Source of the DNA: Rhodococcus rhodnii
GTDB lineage: Bacteria > Actinomycetota > Actinomycetes > Mycobacteriales > Pseudonocardiaceae
Assembly: GCA_000720375.1 (NCBI GenBank)
Contig: JOAA01000002.1
Span: 248,001 to 312,000 of the forward strand
Length of the DNA: 64,000 nucleotides
Direction: 5' to 3'
Shown here piece after piece: positions 1-8,430 of the stretch; positions within the stretch are counted from its first letter, which is position 1; every line of letters starts with the position of its first letter. A model generated the notes under the pieces. The model was not told the DNA's origin and did not search any database. It saw only the letters and a list, made by a program, of their open reading frames with translations. A program made the position numbers and the translations under genes.

Positions 1-13
1 GCCATCATCTGGC

Positions 14-149
14 GGCGCGTCCCAGGCCTCCGGCAAAACTGGGTCATGGCGGCCTTCCGCCTGTGGACAACCGGCGATTGTGGATCTTGAAGCGTCCGAA
101 CTTGTCGGTGTCCATCGTTACGCTGGAAGCCGGGGGCCGCAGGCCGCCC
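14..149 (+). repeat. 136-bp direct repeat, copy 1
   Basis: Aligns without gaps to 301-436. Both copies run from GGCGYGTCCC through CCTGTGGACAAC and ATCTTGAA to GGCCGCCC. Roughly three quarters of positions match by eye, and the mismatches do not follow a codon pattern, so this looks like an old non-coding duplication. Confidence 0.75.
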
Positions 150-300
150 CAGTCGCGTATTCAAGGCATTCGGTGGGTGGCTGCCCCGCGGTGCCTGTCC
201 TCGGTCTTCGGCAGATGGCCGCTGCTAGCGGCATGTCTTGGGCCACGGCAAGTTTCTTGCTCGGCGGTTGTCTCTGTCGCGGACAAACTTGTTGTTCGGT

Positions 301-436
301 GGCGTGTCCCGGGCCTTCGGCAAACCTGGGCTGCGGCAAGTATCCGCCTGTGGACAACTGGTCCTCGCGGATCTTGAACCTTCCGGACTTGTCGGTGCCC
401 ACCAATACGCTGGATGTCGGGGGCCGTAGGCCGCCC
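301..436 (+). repeat. 136-bp direct repeat, copy 2
   Basis: Partner of the copy at 14-149, same orientation, start-to-start distance 287 bp, no gaps in the alignment. It ends just before the stop codon of the LysR-type gene at 446, so it lies downstream of that gene. Function unknown. Confidence 0.75.
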
Positions 437-445
437 GACGGACGC

Positions 446-1330
446 CTAAGCCATCAGAACAGCGGAAGCGAGCCTGGTCAGAGCACCGACCAGGTGCTGA
501 GCGGACGGCGGAACGGCGCGCTTCATGGGCAGCCACACCGCGATCTCCCGGTACAAAGCCGGAGCCAGCGGAAGCGCGACAATATCGGATCGACGGTGGG
601 CGGCGAGGGAAAGCCCAGGCAGAACAGCCACACCCTGACCGGCCGCCACCATGGCCTGCATCAACACATAATCGTCCGTCACCTGATGGTGCAGCACAGG
701 CCGGAACGACACGCGAGCACAGTGCCGAACGAACCGTTCCTGGCACACAGGACACCCTGCGATAACCGTGACAGGCCCCAGTTCCTGCACATCGACGGCC
801 TCCTCTGAAGCCAACGCATGCCCAGGAGGCAACGCCACCAGAACAGGATCCCGTCCAAGGATCGTCGCGCCCTGCGGTGGTTCGTCGTGAAAGGTGACCG
901 CGACGTCGACCGACCCGTCCCGCAGAGCGGCCAGCGCCTCGGGCGGCTCTGCCTGTCGCACATCGACCTGCATGCCGGGCTCAGCGCTGATGGCGTCGAC
1001 AAGCAGGGTGGCGCATGCGGTGGGGAACGCGGCCACCCGCAGCCGCGGGGCGTGCCCGCGCGCCAAGTCGGGCAGGCAATCCCGGGCAGCGGTCAATGAA
1101 GCGGCGATCTCGGCAGCGTGACGCGCGAGAACGGCCCCGGCTGACGTCAGCCGGACGCTGCGCCCATGCCGTTCGACCAGAACGCATCCGGCCGAACGTT
1201 CGAGGCGCTTCACGTGTTGGCTGATCGCCGGATGCGTCCAGCCGAGTTCACGGGCCGCCGCTGACATCGAGCCGGTGCGCTCGATCAGGTGAAGCACGAC
1301 GAGGCTGCGGGGATCGAGGTCGAGCAGCAT
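446..1330 (-). CDS. LysR-family transcriptional regulator
   Basis: Predicted 294-residue DNA-binding regulator, normal length for LysR proteins. Residues about 5-60 form the winged helix-turn-helix (SMSAAARELGWTHPAISQHV shows the recognition helix), and the rest is a periplasmic-binding-like effector domain. The ATG at 1330 was chosen because it begins the usual short lead into the HTH; the frame stays open upstream, but that part is antisense to the racemase gene. It is divergent from the racemase at 1404 with 73 bp between starts, the classic arrangement for a LysR activator and its target. The effector cannot be told from sequence. Confidence 0.85.
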   Translation of the reverse strand: MLLDLDPRSLVVLHLIERTGSMSAAARELGWTHPAISQHVKRLERSAGCVLVERHGRSVRLTSAGAVLARHAAEIAASLTAARDCLPDLARGHAPRLRVAAFPTACATLLVDAISAEPGMQVDVRQAEPPEALAALRDGSVDVAVTFHDEPPQGATILGRDPVLVALPPGHALASEEAVDVQELGPVTVIAGCPVCQERFVRHCARVSFRPVLHHQVTDDYVLMQAMVAAGQGVAVLPGLSLAAHRRSDIVALPLAPALYREIAVWLPMKRAVPPSAQHLVGALTRLASAVLMA

Positions 1331-1403
1331 GTCATGAATAGTGACAGGTGCCGTCACCAATTCGCTCTTTTTCTTACAGATCCACGTGGCCACTCTGGTG
1401 GAC

Positions 1404-2297
1404 ATGGAACTGATCGGGGTCATCGGCGGCATGAGCTGGCAGTCGACGGCGGAGTACCTGCGGCTGTTGAACGAAGGCGTGCGGACACGGCTCGGCGGGT
1501 TGCATTCGGCGCGACTTCGAGTCGCCACCGTGGACTTCGCGCCGATCGCGCGGATGCAGGCGGACGGCGACTGGTCCGGCGCGGCACAAGTGCTCGCGCA
1601 GGAGGCCAGGTCGCTGGAGGCGGCGGGAGCGCGGTTCGTCCTGATCGCGACGAACACGATGCACAAGATCTACGACGAGGTCGCCGCCGCCGTCACGATC
1701 CCGGTGCTGCACCTCGGCGACGTCACTGCCGACGCGGCCCACGCCGCCGGCGTGACCCGAGTGGGTTTGCTCGCCACGAAGTACACGATGGAGCAGTCCT
1801 TCTACCGCGACCGGCTCGCGATGCACGGCATCCAGACACTCATCCCGGACGAGGCGGACCGGCGCGCGGTCCAGCGGATCATCTACGACGAGCTGTGCGT
1901 CGGGCGAGTCGAGCCCTCGTCTCGTGAGCAGCTGCTAGAGATCGCCCGATCGCTTCTGGCGGAAGGGGCCGAGGGCATCGTGCTGGGTTGCACGGAGCTG
2001 GAGCTCAGCATCAGCCCGGAGGCCCTCGACGTCCCGGTCTTTCCCACCACCACACTGCACTGCGAAGCCGCGCTAGAGCTGGCACTGGAGCAGTCACCTC
2101 AGGATCCGGAAGTACACGCAACACCACCTCCCGTCGCGGATCTCAAAGCGGCACGCCAGCGCATGGGCCCGTCGCGCCCGAACCCCGTGGTGAGCGGTCT
2201 CGACCAGCCCGCACGCCTCGACAACGCCCGCAGCGGGTTGGCAGCTGCGCAGGGAGGTCAGCTGGTAGCGGATCCCCACCGGCGGTGTTGTCCTTAG
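1404..2297 (+). CDS. aspartate/glutamate racemase family protein with unusual C-terminal extension
   Basis: Cofactor-independent amino-acid racemase. The two active-site segments are ATNTMHK (Thr83) and GCTEL (Cys196). The Thr/Cys pairing, rather than Cys/Cys, is what is known for the Escherichia coli YgeA-type L-Asp/Glu racemase, so I infer that class. The family fold ends near residue 230 (codon at 2091-2093), but the frame continues 67 residues of proline/arginine/alanine-rich sequence antisense to the convergent DUF6459 gene. The tail is most simply explained by loss of the original stop codon. ATG 1404 fits the MELIGVIGG start of the family. The divergent LysR gene probably controls it. 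Confidence 0.82.
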   Translation: MELIGVIGGMSWQSTAEYLRLLNEGVRTRLGGLHSARLRVATVDFAPIARMQADGDWSGAAQVLAQEARSLEAAGARFVLIATNTMHKIYDEVAAAVTIPVLHLGDVTADAAHAAGVTRVGLLATKYTMEQSFYRDRLAMHGIQTLIPDEADRRAVQRIIYDELCVGRVEPSSREQLLEIARSLLAEGAEGIVLGCTELELSISPEALDVPVFPTTTLHCEAALELALEQSPQDPEVHATPPPVADLKAARQRMGPSRPNPVVSGLDQPARLDNARSGLAAAQGGQLVADPHRRCCP

Positions 2298-2534
2298 CCG
2301 GGTGACGGTCGCCTGGTAGACGGACTCGGCCACCAGTGTCGTCAGGTGTCCGAGTGGTCTGCGGCCGTCCAGCACTTCGAGGATCTTGGTCACCATCGGC
2401 GTGAACTGGGCGTTGTCCGGGCTGGCCGGCGGTTGCACGATCGGTGGCGCGGGCGTCGGGCGCGGGGCTGGTTTGAGGATCTGGCCGCGGATCGGCTCGT
2501 AGGTGTGCAGCGGTCGGAGGGTCGGTGCGGTCAA
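2094..2534 (-). CDS. DUF6459-type conserved actinobacterial protein
   Basis: 146 residues: a proline-rich N-terminal half, then a compact domain with LVAESVYQATVTRLRT and a C-terminal GRWCCVYFRILR strand. This is the pattern I recall for the Rv3242/secA-neighbourhood DUF6459 family, whose function is unknown. The start is a TTG at 2534 preceded by a GGGGGAG stretch; no better start is in frame. Its last 204 bp overlap the tail of the racemase gene on the other strand. Confidence 0.7.
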   Translation of the reverse strand: MTAPTLRPLHTYEPIRGQILKPAPRPTPAPPIVQPPASPDNAQFTPMVTKILEVLDGRRPLGHLTTLVAESVYQATVTRLRTTPPVGIRYQLTSLRSCQPAAGVVEACGLVETAHHGVRARRAHALACRFEIRDGRWCCVYFRILR

Positions 2535-2758
2535 AGTTGTGGTCTCCCCCTGTCGGATTTCTCGCCAACAGAGCCACTGGACCGTCCAATCCGGACAAGG
2601 TTCGCTCGTCCGGATGACACCACTGCCGCGTCCGTAATCAGTCTTTTGGAGCAGTGAACGTCACCGGGTGCGTTTTATTTTCACTTGCCCGGTTAATTGT
2701 CAGCAATTGCTGCGCGTGGTTACGCTCGGTTCGTCATCGCTTCGAAAGGGGAGAGCAG

Positions 2759-3091
2759 ATGCGCAGGAAATTGGCTGCTTTAGTTGCCTCTGTCATTTCC
2801 GTCGGAACCGTCATGATCGGCTTGCCCGCGTCCGCACGGGATCTGCCGCCGCCGTACTGTGACGCCTACAGATACAGCGTCCTGGCCGGTCAGGGTATAT
2901 CTGTGTTCTGCGACTATTTGCCGTACCCACCCTATCTATATCGGGTGGTCGCGCACTGCGCCGCCGGTTCTTCTTTCTGGTACGAACTGGGCTATTGGGT
3001 CGAGCCTGGTTTTGGTCCGTCCAGTGCGGAATGTCACGGCGGTTTGCTCAATGTCGCACGCGTTGTCGGTTATCACGTAGACGAACGCTAA
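2759..3091 (+). CDS. small secreted protein of unknown function
   Basis: 110 residues starting MRRKLAALVASVISVG, a typical Sec signal peptide with an Ala-Ser-Ala cleavage site near residue 26. The mature part is about 84 residues, rich in Tyr, Pro and Gly, with four cysteines (in YC, FC, HC and EC) that could make two disulfides. The ATG at 2759 has an AAGGGGAG ribosome binding site. I recognise no domain. Convergent with the methyltransferase gene, leaving 4 bp between stops. Confidence 0.7.
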   Translation: MRRKLAALVASVISVGTVMIGLPASARDLPPPYCDAYRYSVLAGQGISVFCDYLPYPPYLYRVVAHCAAGSSFWYELGYWVEPGFGPSSAECHGGLLNVARVVGYHVDER

Positions 3092-3095
3092 TATA

Positions 3096-3851
3096 TTAAT
3101 ATGTCGCCGGGTCGCGGCGGAGGTGTTCGAAACACAACACTGCCGCCGCGCTCGCCACGTTCAGTGATTCCACGCCGCCGCGCATCGGGATCGACACCCA
3201 GGAAGTCACGTGCGCGGCCACGTCCTCGCTGACTCCGGCCGTTTCGCTGCCCAGGACGAACGCGACCCGCGATGGCAGATCGGCGGAGAACAGTGACGTC
3301 GGCGCGTCCGCGGCCAAACCGAAGATCGGGTATCCCGCCGAGCGCAGCTCCGACGCGGCCTCGGCGGCCGTGCCGCAGCGCAGCACAGGCGCGTGGAAAG
3401 CAACTCCAGCGGAGGCCTTCACGACCAACGGATCGATAGACGCGACCCCACGCCGTGGCACCACGATCCCGCCCATCCCAGCGGCGGTCGCGGTGCGCAG
3501 GATCATGCCCACGTTGGCGGGCGTCGTAATCCCGTCGAGCAGCAGCACGCCGCGCGGCGGGCGCGGCCCGGACAACGCGTCGGAAAGCAGCTTCATCCGT
3601 GGCGCGACGACGTCAGCCAGCACGCCCTGGTCCTGCTTGCCGTTGCCGGCCAGGACCTTGACACGGTGCGCGGACGCGCGTTGCACCTCGACGCCCCGCT
3701 CGGAGGCGGCGTCGAGGATCTCGCGCGCGGCGGGGCCACGCGCGGTGTCGGCAAGGACGACCTTGTCCACTTGCAGCGTCGCGTCGCCGAGCGCCTCCAG
3801 CACCGGCTTGCGGCCGTACACAGTGACGAATCTGTCCTTGGGTGAAGCCAT
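3096..3851 (-). CDS. SpoU/TrmH-family RNA 2'-O-methyltransferase (RlmB-like)
   Basis: 251 residues. N-terminal substrate-binding domain (VTVYGRKPVLEAL) followed by the SPOUT knot: motif 1 around ITTPANVGMILRTATAAG, motif 2 FVLGSETAGVSEDV and motif 3 VSIPMRGGVESLNVASAAAV. It probably methylates a ribose in 23S rRNA using S-adenosylmethionine. ATG 3851 gives the usual length; an ATG nine codons upstream is possible. It is divergent from the acyltransferase gene, 43 bp between starts. Confidence 0.88.
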   Translation of the reverse strand: MASPKDRFVTVYGRKPVLEALGDATLQVDKVVLADTARGPAAREILDAASERGVEVQRASAHRVKVLAGNGKQDQGVLADVVAPRMKLLSDALSGPRPPRGVLLLDGITTPANVGMILRTATAAGMGGIVVPRRGVASIDPLVVKASAGVAFHAPVLRCGTAAEAASELRSAGYPIFGLAADAPTSLFSADLPSRVAFVLGSETAGVSEDVAAHVTSWVSIPMRGGVESLNVASAAAVLCFEHLRRDPATY

Positions 3852-3894
3852 GCGGGCAGAATCCCATGGCGTACACATGTGCGACGATCAGGGC

Positions 3895-5304
3895 ATGCCG
3901 GATCGCCTGTCTGCGGTGGACGCGTCGTTCATCTACCTGGAGGACCAGGCGACGCCGATGCACGTCGGCGGGGTCGCCGTGTTCCGCAGGCCGCGTGGCG
4001 GATTCGACTACAACGAGCTGGTCAGGATCATCGAACAGCGCCTCGACCTGATCCCGCGCTACCGCCAGCGGGTGGTGTCCGTACCAGGCCACCTGGCCAG
4101 GCCGGTGTGGGTCGACGACGCCGACTTCGACCTGACGTATCACGTGCGGCGCTCGGCGCTGCCGCGTCCGGGCAACGACGACCAATTGCACGACCTGGTC
4201 GCGCGGCTGATGTCCCGGCCGTTGGACCCGACCAGGCCGTTGTGGGAGACGTACCTGGTCGAAGGCCTCGCGAAGGGCCGGTTCGCGATCGTCACCAAGA
4301 CCCACTTGGCCCTGGTCGACGGGATCGGCACGATCGACATCGGCCAGCTCATCCTGGACACGTCCCCGCAGGTCGGCCACAACAGCGACGGCGCGTGGAT
4401 CCCGCAGCGCTCGCCGACGTCCACAAGACTCCTGATCGACGCGCTCACCGACGCGGTGCAGAGCCCGCGCGAGATGGTCGAGAACGCCCGCGCGGCCGCC
4501 GGCGACCTCTTCTCCAGCACGCTCGTCCAGCGGATCGCGGATACGGCAGGCGGCCTGGTCACAGCGATCGGCACGGCGAGCACGGCGCCGAGCGGCCCGT
4601 TGAACGTACGAATCTCGCCGCAACGACGGTTCGCTGTGGCACGGACCAGCCTCGAGGACTTCCGTGCGATCCGCAACGAGCACAACTGCACGGTCAACGA
4701 CGCGGTCTTGACGACGCTCGCGGGCGCGTTGCGGACGTGGCTTCTCTCGCGCGGTCAGTCCGTCACGTCGTCGACCACGCTGCGCGCGTTAGTTCCCTTA
4801 GCCGTGCGGGAAGACGAGTCTGACGAGACCGTGCCGGGGATGCTCGGAAATACGGTCACGGCCAAGCTGGTTGATTTGCCTGTGGGCGAGCCGAATGCGG
4901 TCGTACGGTTGCACCATGTCAGCCACGCCATGCGGATCCACAACGACTCGGCGACCAAGGTCGCGGCCGGTGCGTTGCGGCGGATGAGCGGGTTCGCGCC
5001 GCCGACGCTGCACTCGCTCGGCGCACGGGCCGCGGGTTCGTTCTCCCGCAAGATCTTCAACGTGGTGATCACCAACGTGCCGGGCCCGCAGGAGCCGCTG
5101 TACGCGGGCAACGCCAAGATGATGGAGATGTTCCCGGTCGTCCCGCTGGTGCGCAACCAGGCGCTGGCGATCGGGGTCACCTCGTACGACGGTGGCGTCT
5201 ACTTCGGACTCAACGGGGACCGGGGCGCCATGTCCGATGTGGACAACCTGGCCAGGATGGTCGAGGAGTCCTTGGAAGAACTGCTTTCTACGGTAAGGGT
5301 GTGA
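3895..5304 (+). CDS. WS/DGAT-family O-acyltransferase with altered active-site motif
   Basis: 469 residues, full family length, starting MPDRLSAVDASFIYLED. The family makes wax esters or triacylglycerol from acyl-CoA. The hallmark HHxxxDG motif reads H137-L138-A-L-V-D142-G143 here: the second histidine, the general base in characterised enzymes, is leucine. The C-terminal PLAVR and NVPGP motifs are intact. The protein may therefore be a non-canonical or inactive acyltransferase. The next gene follows after 4 bp, suggesting co-transcription. Confidence 0.85.
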   Translation: MPDRLSAVDASFIYLEDQATPMHVGGVAVFRRPRGGFDYNELVRIIEQRLDLIPRYRQRVVSVPGHLARPVWVDDADFDLTYHVRRSALPRPGNDDQLHDLVARLMSRPLDPTRPLWETYLVEGLAKGRFAIVTKTHLALVDGIGTIDIGQLILDTSPQVGHNSDGAWIPQRSPTSTRLLIDALTDAVQSPREMVENARAAAGDLFSSTLVQRIADTAGGLVTAIGTASTAPSGPLNVRISPQRRFAVARTSLEDFRAIRNEHNCTVNDAVLTTLAGALRTWLLSRGQSVTSSTTLRALVPLAVREDESDETVPGMLGNTVTAKLVDLPVGEPNAVVRLHHVSHAMRIHNDSATKVAAGALRRMSGFAPPTLHSLGARAAGSFSRKIFNVVITNVPGPQEPLYAGNAKMMEMFPVVPLVRNQALAIGVTSYDGGVYFGLNGDRGAMSDVDNLARMVEESLEELLSTVRV

Positions 5305-5308
5305 AGTC

Positions 5309-5800
5309 GTGCGGGTCTATCTTCCTGCCACGGTCACGATGCTGCACGAGCTGAACACGGCGGGTGAGTTCAAGCCGTTGAACGGCACCGCGTTCGCGCT
5401 GACCCCGGCGTTGCGCGAGTCGTACACCGAGGGCTCGGCCGAGGACCTCGAGTACGTCGCGATGGCCGACGCGGCCCGCGCCTCGCTGCGGCTGTTGAAC
5501 GCCGACCCGGAGGCGATGCGCCGCCGGGTGGTGATCGCGGCCGATGTGGACGGTGTGACCCCGCGACCCGACCTTGACCACTCGGTGGTCCGGGTGTCCG
5601 GCCCGATCCTGATCAAGGACGTCAAGGCGATCCACCTGGACGCCTCGGACGCAGAGGATGCGGTGGCCAAGGCCGTCACGGTGATTGACGCTGCGGACAT
5701 GGGTGATGAGGACGCAGAATTCGTGTTGGGTGACGCCGAGGACCACGAACTGGCCTGGTACGCCACCCAGGAGCTGCCGTTCTTGCTGGAGCTGATGTAG
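5309..5800 (+). CDS. DUF6912-type conserved hypothetical protein
   Basis: 163 residues starting at GTG 5309 (VRVYLPATVTMLHELNTAGE). Actinobacterial family of unknown function whose members begin with this strand and carry a DLEYVAMADAARASLRLL helix. No signal peptide or membrane segment. It sits 4 bp after the acyltransferase and 11 bp before pruA, so the three genes look like one transcription unit. Confidence 0.78.
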   Translation: MRVYLPATVTMLHELNTAGEFKPLNGTAFALTPALRESYTEGSAEDLEYVAMADAARASLRLLNADPEAMRRRVVIAADVDGVTPRPDLDHSVVRVSGPILIKDVKAIHLDASDAEDAVAKAVTVIDAADMGDEDAEFVLGDAEDHELAWYATQELPFLLELM

Positions 5801-5811
5801 AGGAGCGCTCG

Positions 5812-7440
5812 ATGGACGCCGTCTCGGCCGTGCCGCACCCCCGCAACGAGCCGATCAGGTCATACGCACCGGGAACACCGGAACGCCAGTCGCTGCAAGC
5901 CGCGATCGCGGCCTTGGAAGGCGACCAGACCGAGCTGACGATGACGATCGGTGGCGAGGAGTGGATGGCAGGCGGCGACCGGGTGGACGTCGTCCAGCCG
6001 CACGACCGCGCACACGTCCTCGGCCAGACCGCGCAGGCGACGCCGGATGACGTGCACGCGGCGGTGGCCGCGGCGAAGGCGGCCGCGCCCGCGTGGCGCG
6101 AGCTTCCCTTCGAAGAACGTGCCGCGGTCCTGCTCAGGGCCGCGGACCTGCTGGCCGGCCCGTGGCGCGACAAGCTGAACGCGGCGACCATCCTCGGCCA
6201 GTCGAAGTCGGTGCAGCAGGCGGAGATCGACAGTGCCTGCGAGCTGATCGACTTCTGGCGGTTCAACGTCGCCTTCGCCCGCCGGATCCTCGCCGAGCAG
6301 CCGGAATCCAGCCCGGGCATGTGGAACCGGTTCGACCACCGGCCGCTTGACGGGTTCGTCCTGGCGATCACGCCGTTCAACTTCACCGCGATCGCCGGAA
6401 ACCTGCCGACCGCGCCCGCGTTGATGGGCAACACCGTGGTGTGGAAGCCGTCGCCGACACAGGCCTTGGCCGCGCACCACACCATGCGCTTGCTCGAGGC
6501 CGCCGGCCTGCCACCCGGCGTGATCAACCTGGTGACCGGCGACGGCCAGGCGGTCAGCCAAGTGGCATTGGGCGACCCGCACTTCGCCGGACTGCATTTC
6601 ACCGGTTCGACCAAGACGTTCAAGTACCTGTGGCGGACGATCGGCGAGAACCTGGACACGTACCACGCCTACCCGCGGATCGTCGGCGAGACAGGCGGCA
6701 AGGATTTCGTTGTGGCGCATGGGTCCGCGGACCCTTCGGCACTGGTGACCGGCTTGGTCCGCGGCGCTTTCGAGTACCAGGGCCAGAAATGCTCGGCCGC
6801 GTCGCGCGCTTACGTGGCGCGCTCGTTGTGGGAGGGCGGTGTTCGTGATCGCCTTGTGGACGTGACGAAGTCCTTGTCCTACGGCGATGTCACGGACTTC
6901 TCGCACTTCGGCGGCGCGGTGATCGACTCGCGCGCGTTCGCCAAGCACTCGGAGTTGTTCTCCCGGGTGCGGGCCGAGGGCAAGCTGGAGGTGCTGACCG
7001 GCGGCGTGGCCGACGACAGCGTGGGTTTCTTCGTGCAGCCAACGATTTTCGTCGGCGGCGACCCGACCGACGACGTGTTCCGGACGGAGTACTTCGGCCC
7101 GATTCTCGCCGTGCACGTCTACGACGACGCGGACTTCCCGAAGATCCTCGAAGCCGTGGATTCCGCTTCGCCGTACGGTTTGACGGGCGCGGTGTTCGCG
7201 ACAGACCGGCACGCGGTGGAGGAAGCTCAACGGGCGCTTCGGTTTACCGCGGGGAACTTCTACATCAACGACAAACCGACGGGTGCGGTCGTTGGGCAGC
7301 AACCGTTTGGTGGCAGCCGCGCGTCAGGCACGAACGACAAGGCAGGCTCGATCTTCAACCTGCAGCGCTGGATCAGCCCGCGCTCGATCAAGGAGACGTT
7401 CGTCCCGCCGACCGACCACACCTACCCACACATGGGCTAG
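5812..7440 (+). CDS. pruA: L-glutamate gamma-semialdehyde (pyrroline-5-carboxylate) dehydrogenase
   Basis: 542 residues, the usual single-enzyme length. Oxidises glutamate semialdehyde to glutamate with NAD+, the second step of proline catabolism. Seen: N-terminal RNEPIRSYAPGTPER, the GETGGKDF segment with the catalytic glutamate, and the nucleophile Cys327 in YQGQKCSAAS. No proline dehydrogenase (prodh) gene lies in this window. An AGAGGAGCG ribosome binding site precedes ATG 5812. The unit ends in the palindromic terminator at 7445. Confidence 0.95.
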   Translation: MDAVSAVPHPRNEPIRSYAPGTPERQSLQAAIAALEGDQTELTMTIGGEEWMAGGDRVDVVQPHDRAHVLGQTAQATPDDVHAAVAAAKAAAPAWRELPFEERAAVLLRAADLLAGPWRDKLNAATILGQSKSVQQAEIDSACELIDFWRFNVAFARRILAEQPESSPGMWNRFDHRPLDGFVLAITPFNFTAIAGNLPTAPALMGNTVVWKPSPTQALAAHHTMRLLEAAGLPPGVINLVTGDGQAVSQVALGDPHFAGLHFTGSTKTFKYLWRTIGENLDTYHAYPRIVGETGGKDFVVAHGSADPSALVTGLVRGAFEYQGQKCSAASRAYVARSLWEGGVRDRLVDVTKSLSYGDVTDFSHFGGAVIDSRAFAKHSELFSRVRAEGKLEVLTGGVADDSVGFFVQPTIFVGGDPTDDVFRTEYFGPILAVHVYDDADFPKILEAVDSASPYGLTGAVFATDRHAVEEAQRALRFTAGNFYINDKPTGAVVGQQPFGGSRASGTNDKAGSIFNLQRWISPRSIKETFVPPTDHTYPHMG

Positions 7441-7444
7441 AAAA

Positions 7445-7494
7445 TCCTCGTGAGTGTTTCGTCCGGTTCTAACCGGCCGAAACACTCACGAGGA
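7445..7494. terminator. 50-bp palindromic repeat, copy 1 (bidirectional terminator)
   Basis: 24-bp stem with one mismatch and a CT loop, from TCCTCGTGAGTGTTTCG to its complement. It lies between the convergent ends of pruA and the lipoprotein gene. The sequence is nearly the same as the palindromes at 16025 and 50475, so it is a dispersed repeat as well as a terminator. Confidence 0.85.
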
Positions 7495-7505
7495 GTGCTC
7501 AGTGC

Positions 7506-8351
7506 TCAGTTGGCGATCTGGTCGGCTGGCGGTGCCTTGACGTCGACCGGCTTGCCCCAGTCGGTGTACGTCGCCTCCATCGTCACCTTGACGTTGTTCG
7601 GGCCAGGGATCACGCTGGTGATCTTGACCGGCAGGTTGTCCGAGTTGATCCACCAGTCCATGTCGAACGACTTCACGCCGATCGAGCCCAGCGCCTTGGC
7701 CGACTCCTTGGCTTCCGGGGTCGGGGCGTTCTCGGCCAGCTTCGCGGTGTCGATGGTGATGTTGTAGTGCGTCACCTCTTCGCCGTCCAGCTGTTCCTTC
7801 GTGGTCTTGTTGATCTGGCCTGCCGACTTGATCCGGTCGATCTGCATGCCGATGTCGAAGCTGTCGTCGATGTTCTGCAGCATCGGCGTCATCTGCTTGG
7901 ACAGCGGGTCGTCGCCGCCCGGCGTGATCTTGGTCCACGGCTTGTCGGGCGTGCCCGCCGCCGCACCGCCCATGCCCGGCGGCATCTTCATGTAGATCAC
8001 CTTGTCCACCAGGATGATCTCCATTTTCATGCTGCCGATGTCCATCGTCATCTGCATGGCGGAGTTGTCGCCGTCGGCGTTGAACGCGCCCTGGCCCTTG
8101 AAGGCCTGGCCGGCGACCCCGGTGGTGAACGTCATCTTGGCGCTCTTCTTGGCGTCGCTCTTGCTGTTGATCGCGTCGGCCAGGTCGTTGGCGCTGCCGA
8201 ATTCCCTTGTCGTGGCCCCGCCACCGGTAGGCGCCGACGACGTGTTGCCGGAGCCGCCCGCGGCGACCGGTATGCCCGCTTCTTTGCTGGCACAACCGGC
8301 CACGGTCAATACGAGCGCCAGGCTCGCGGCCACAATCCCGGTCTTGCGCAT
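7506..8351 (-). CDS. LppX/LprG-like cell-envelope lipoprotein
   Basis: 281 residues beginning MRKTGIVAASLALVLTVAGC: a lipoprotein signal peptide with a lipobox ending at Cys20, then a Gly/Ser/Thr/Ala-rich linker and a domain of about 220 residues. The repeated beta strands (MTFTTGVAGQAFKGQGAF, MQMTMDIGSMKMEIILV) and the KEQLDGEEVTHYNITID segment fit the LolA-like LppX_LprAFG fold, which carries lipids in mycobacteria. Substrate unknown. Monocistronic, converging on pruA. Confidence 0.75.
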   Translation of the reverse strand: MRKTGIVAASLALVLTVAGCASKEAGIPVAAGGSGNTSSAPTGGGATTREFGSANDLADAINSKSDAKKSAKMTFTTGVAGQAFKGQGAFNADGDNSAMQMTMDIGSMKMEIILVDKVIYMKMPPGMGGAAAGTPDKPWTKITPGGDDPLSKQMTPMLQNIDDSFDIGMQIDRIKSAGQINKTTKEQLDGEEVTHYNITIDTAKLAENAPTPEAKESAKALGSIGVKSFDMDWWINSDNLPVKITSVIPGPNNVKVTMEATYTDWGKPVDVKAPPADQIAN

Positions 8352-8430
8352 GCTTCTGTCCTAACCCCAGCTAGTGCGTACGGACCAAACACGCTAGCAG
8401 CAGCCGCCGGGCAAAAGTGGGCGAAGGGCG

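Larger units (their letters stand above)
1..445. other. non-coding stretch with a diverged direct repeat
   Basis: I see no convincing gene here. The open frames on both strands have arginine/serine-rich composition typical of GC-rich shadow frames and lack ribosome binding sites. The main content is two copies of a 136-bp repeat, listed separately. Each copy contains TGTGGACAA (62-70 and 349-357), which is the complement of the actinobacterial DnaA-box core TTGTCCACA; that 9-mer also occurs inside genes elsewhere in the window, so its meaning is uncertain. Confidence 0.6.

Noticed and set aside
446..1666. 406-residue reading of the LysR gene
   Set aside because: The first 112 residues are antisense to the racemase gene and unlike any LysR N-terminus; ATG 1330 gives the normal length.
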